Below are positions 46,084 to 47,231 of a stretch of DNA of 47,231 nucleotides, piece after piece. The notes beneath the pieces are model-generated. The model was not told the DNA's origin and did no database searches. It worked only from the letters and a program-made list of their open reading frames with translations. Both the position numbers and the translations under genes were made by a program. Numbering within the stretch: position 1 is the first letter of the stretch; each line of letters opens with the position of its first letter. The DNA is from Serratia microhaemolytica (GTDB lineage Bacteria; Pseudomonadota; Gammaproteobacteria; Enterobacterales; Enterobacteriaceae), in NCBI RefSeq assembly GCF_004011885.1, contig NZ_SBEF01000027.1, positions 1-47,231 of the forward strand. Direction: 5' to 3'.

Positions 46084-46937
46084 TGAAAGTGTTGCTTACG
46101 GGGGGAAACGGACAACTAGGGCGTTGTTTTAGTGATCGTACTCCTATCGGTTGGAACGTTCTAGCTACTGATGCAAAAACATTGGATATCACTGATTTAA
46201 TTCAGGTTAAGAATGTTGTGAAATCATACCGGCCTAATGTCATTGTCAATGCTGCGGCTTATACTGCGGTAGATAGGGCAGAGTTAGAACCAGAGCTTGC
46301 TGCATTGATTAATGAGACTGGTCCCAGAAATCTCGCATTAGTTGCTAATGAGGTTGGTGCACGGTTGGTTCATATTTCTACTGACTATGTTTTTGATGGT
46401 GAGGCAGGCACTCCGTATATTGAAACGGCAGTAACAAACCCTTTAAATGTTTATGGAAAAACCAAGCGTGATGGTGAAGTGGCAGTGAAGCAAATTCAGC
46501 CTGATGCTTTGATTATTCGTACAGCATGGGTATTTAGTGAGTATGGTAATAATTTTGTAAAAACCATGCTAAGTCTAGCAAGACAACATAATCAAGTAAA
46601 TGTTGTTTCCGACCAGTTTGGTTGCCCTACTTATGCGGGTGATATTGCACAGGTAATCATCGAGTTGCTGATTAGTAATACTTCTGGTGGAGTGTATCAT
46701 TATTGTGGTGATTCGTCCGTGAGTTGGAGTCATTTTGCTAAAGTTATTTTTTCTTCAGCTGTACAGCAAGGTGTTCTCAAATATGCACCATCAGTGAATG
46801 ATATTACCACAGAGTTGTATCCAACCTTAGCGATAAGACCTAAATATTCAGTCTTGAATTGTGGCAAAATAGAAGAAAAGGGTATCCATTTGTCGAAGTG
46901 GAGAAGACAAGTTGCATTTATTATTACTAGTATTTAA
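46083..46937 (+). CDS. rfbD: dTDP-4-dehydrorhamnose reductase
   Basis: This 284-aa NAD(P)H-dependent SDR enzyme (RmlD) performs the last step to dTDP-L-rhamnose. It has LLTGGNGQLGR, IVNAAAYTAVDRAELEPELA, HISTDYVFDGEAGTPY, the catalytic YGKTK pair, and RTAWVFSEYGNNFVKTML. The ATG overlaps the rfbC stop; an in-frame GTG at 46080 is less likely. The order here is B-A-C-D rather than the B-D-A-C common in E. coli. It is the last complete gene in the window. Confidence 0.95.
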   Translation: MKVLLTGGNGQLGRCFSDRTPIGWNVLATDAKTLDITDLIQVKNVVKSYRPNVIVNAAAYTAVDRAELEPELAALINETGPRNLALVANEVGARLVHISTDYVFDGEAGTPYIETAVTNPLNVYGKTKRDGEVAVKQIQPDALIIRTAWVFSEYGNNFVKTMLSLARQHNQVNVVSDQFGCPTYAGDIAQVIIELLISNTSGGVYHYCGDSSVSWSHFAKVIFSSAVQQGVLKYAPSVNDITTELYPTLAIRPKYSVLNCGKIEEKGIHLSKWRRQVAFIITSI

Positions 46938-47186
46938 TAATCCATAATTATTCATGGCGCCAATGACTCATCACTTTAAAATCCACTGTATAAATATGCG
47001 TTTTAGTTTAGTGACTGTGCTTGTTATTATTTGACATGGAAGAAGTATTGAAGTATTTCTGTGACACACAACTTCAATGATTACAGAAAAGCAGGGGCAT
47101 CAATCAGGGCAAGATCACGAATGTTTTTTAACCAACGCAATGGCAGTATTGACGTAAATTGTAGAGCATGATCTTATACTCTCTTT
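46938..47186. other. AT-rich gap after rfbD with interleaved inverted repeats
   Basis: No gene is recognised in these 250 bases. ATTGAAGT (47047-47054) can pair with ACTTCAAT (47071-47078), and TTTCTGT (47056-47062) with ACAGAAA (47083-47089). The two pairings interleave, forming either alternative hairpins or an H-type pseudoknot. A TATACT at 47175-47180 could be a -10 for the next gene. Confidence 0.4.
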
Positions 47187-47198
47187 GGGGAGACAATC

Positions 47199-47231
47199 AT
47201 GTACCTTGATGCATTTATTCAACATTTTTCA
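47199..47231 (+). CDS. start of an unidentified gene (cut by window end)
   Basis: ATG 47199 is preceded by GGGGAG (47187-47192) at good spacing and opens MYLDAFIQHFS before the sequence ends. It is too short to identify. From its position it may be the next polysaccharide gene or a mobile-element gene; its separation from rfbD by 260 bases and a possible -10 suggest its own transcript. Confidence 0.45.
   Translation, partial: MYLDAFIQHFS

Overview
The window is chromosomal DNA of a gammaproteobacterium of the order Enterobacterales. Nearly every protein aligns by eye over its whole length with an Escherichia coli counterpart (YnfE/DmsA, CspC, YobF, MntP, PabB, PurT, YbiT, GsiABCD, MetG, Udk, Dcd, AsmA, GalU, RfbBDAC). 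Base composition looks moderate (not counted), with AT-rich intergenic stretches. The species cannot be named from this sequence. The gene order is a condensed mosaic of E. coli-like neighbourhoods with expected genes missing, which suggests a lineage with deletions and rearrangements.

Layout. (1) 0.3-7.5 kb: a five-gene anaerobic respiration operon for a Tat-exported molybdoenzyme of the DMSO reductase family, with two catalytic subunits in tandem (one YnfE-like, one DmsA-like) sharing one iron-sulfur subunit, one membrane anchor and one DmsD chaperone. (2) 7.7-15.1 kb: mostly minus strand. It holds yobF-cspC (the 38-aa yobF is easily missed), a NAPE-PLD-like metallo-hydrolase, a PgeF-family protein, mntP with a manganese riboswitch, nudL, pabB, divergent yoaH, and purT with a PurR-like box. 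(3) 15.5-17.7 kb: comEC, followed not by msbA-lpxK as is usual but by about 0.75 kb with no recognisable gene, then a cnu (ydgT) nucleoid-associated gene. (4) 19.6-29.1 kb: ybiT, moeA-moeB, and the glutathione importer operon gsiABCD, without iaaA. (5) 29.2-40.0 kb: folE, yeiB, sanA, yohJ-yohK, metG, mrp, udk, dcd, asmA. This is the E. coli 46-48 min order with many genes deleted. (6) 40.3-46.9 kb: a JUMPStart/ops element followed by galU, a UDP-glucuronate 4-epimerase, galE and rfbB-A-C-D. This is the sugar-nucleotide end of a surface polysaccharide (O-antigen or capsule) locus that continues to the right. A new reading frame with a good ribosome binding site begins at 47199 and is cut by the window end.

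How the genes work together. The left operon exports folded molybdoenzymes that take electrons from menaquinol; moeA/moeB supply molybdenum cofactor steps. The right operon makes UDP-glucose, UDP-galactose, UDP-glucuronate-derived UDP-galacturonate and dTDP-L-rhamnose. It needs a UDP-glucose dehydrogenase that is not in the window, and its transcription is probably carried through by RfaH loading at ops.

No wholly new system is evident. The most unusual points are the manganese riboswitch whose 5' strand lies inside the extended 3' coding end of nudL, the hybrid ynfE/dmsA operon, the non-canonical start of comEC, a terminator-like hairpin fused to the ops element, and an interleaved (pseudoknot-like) pair of inverted repeats downstream of rfbD. 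No tRNA, rRNA, CRISPR array or complete insertion sequence was seen.
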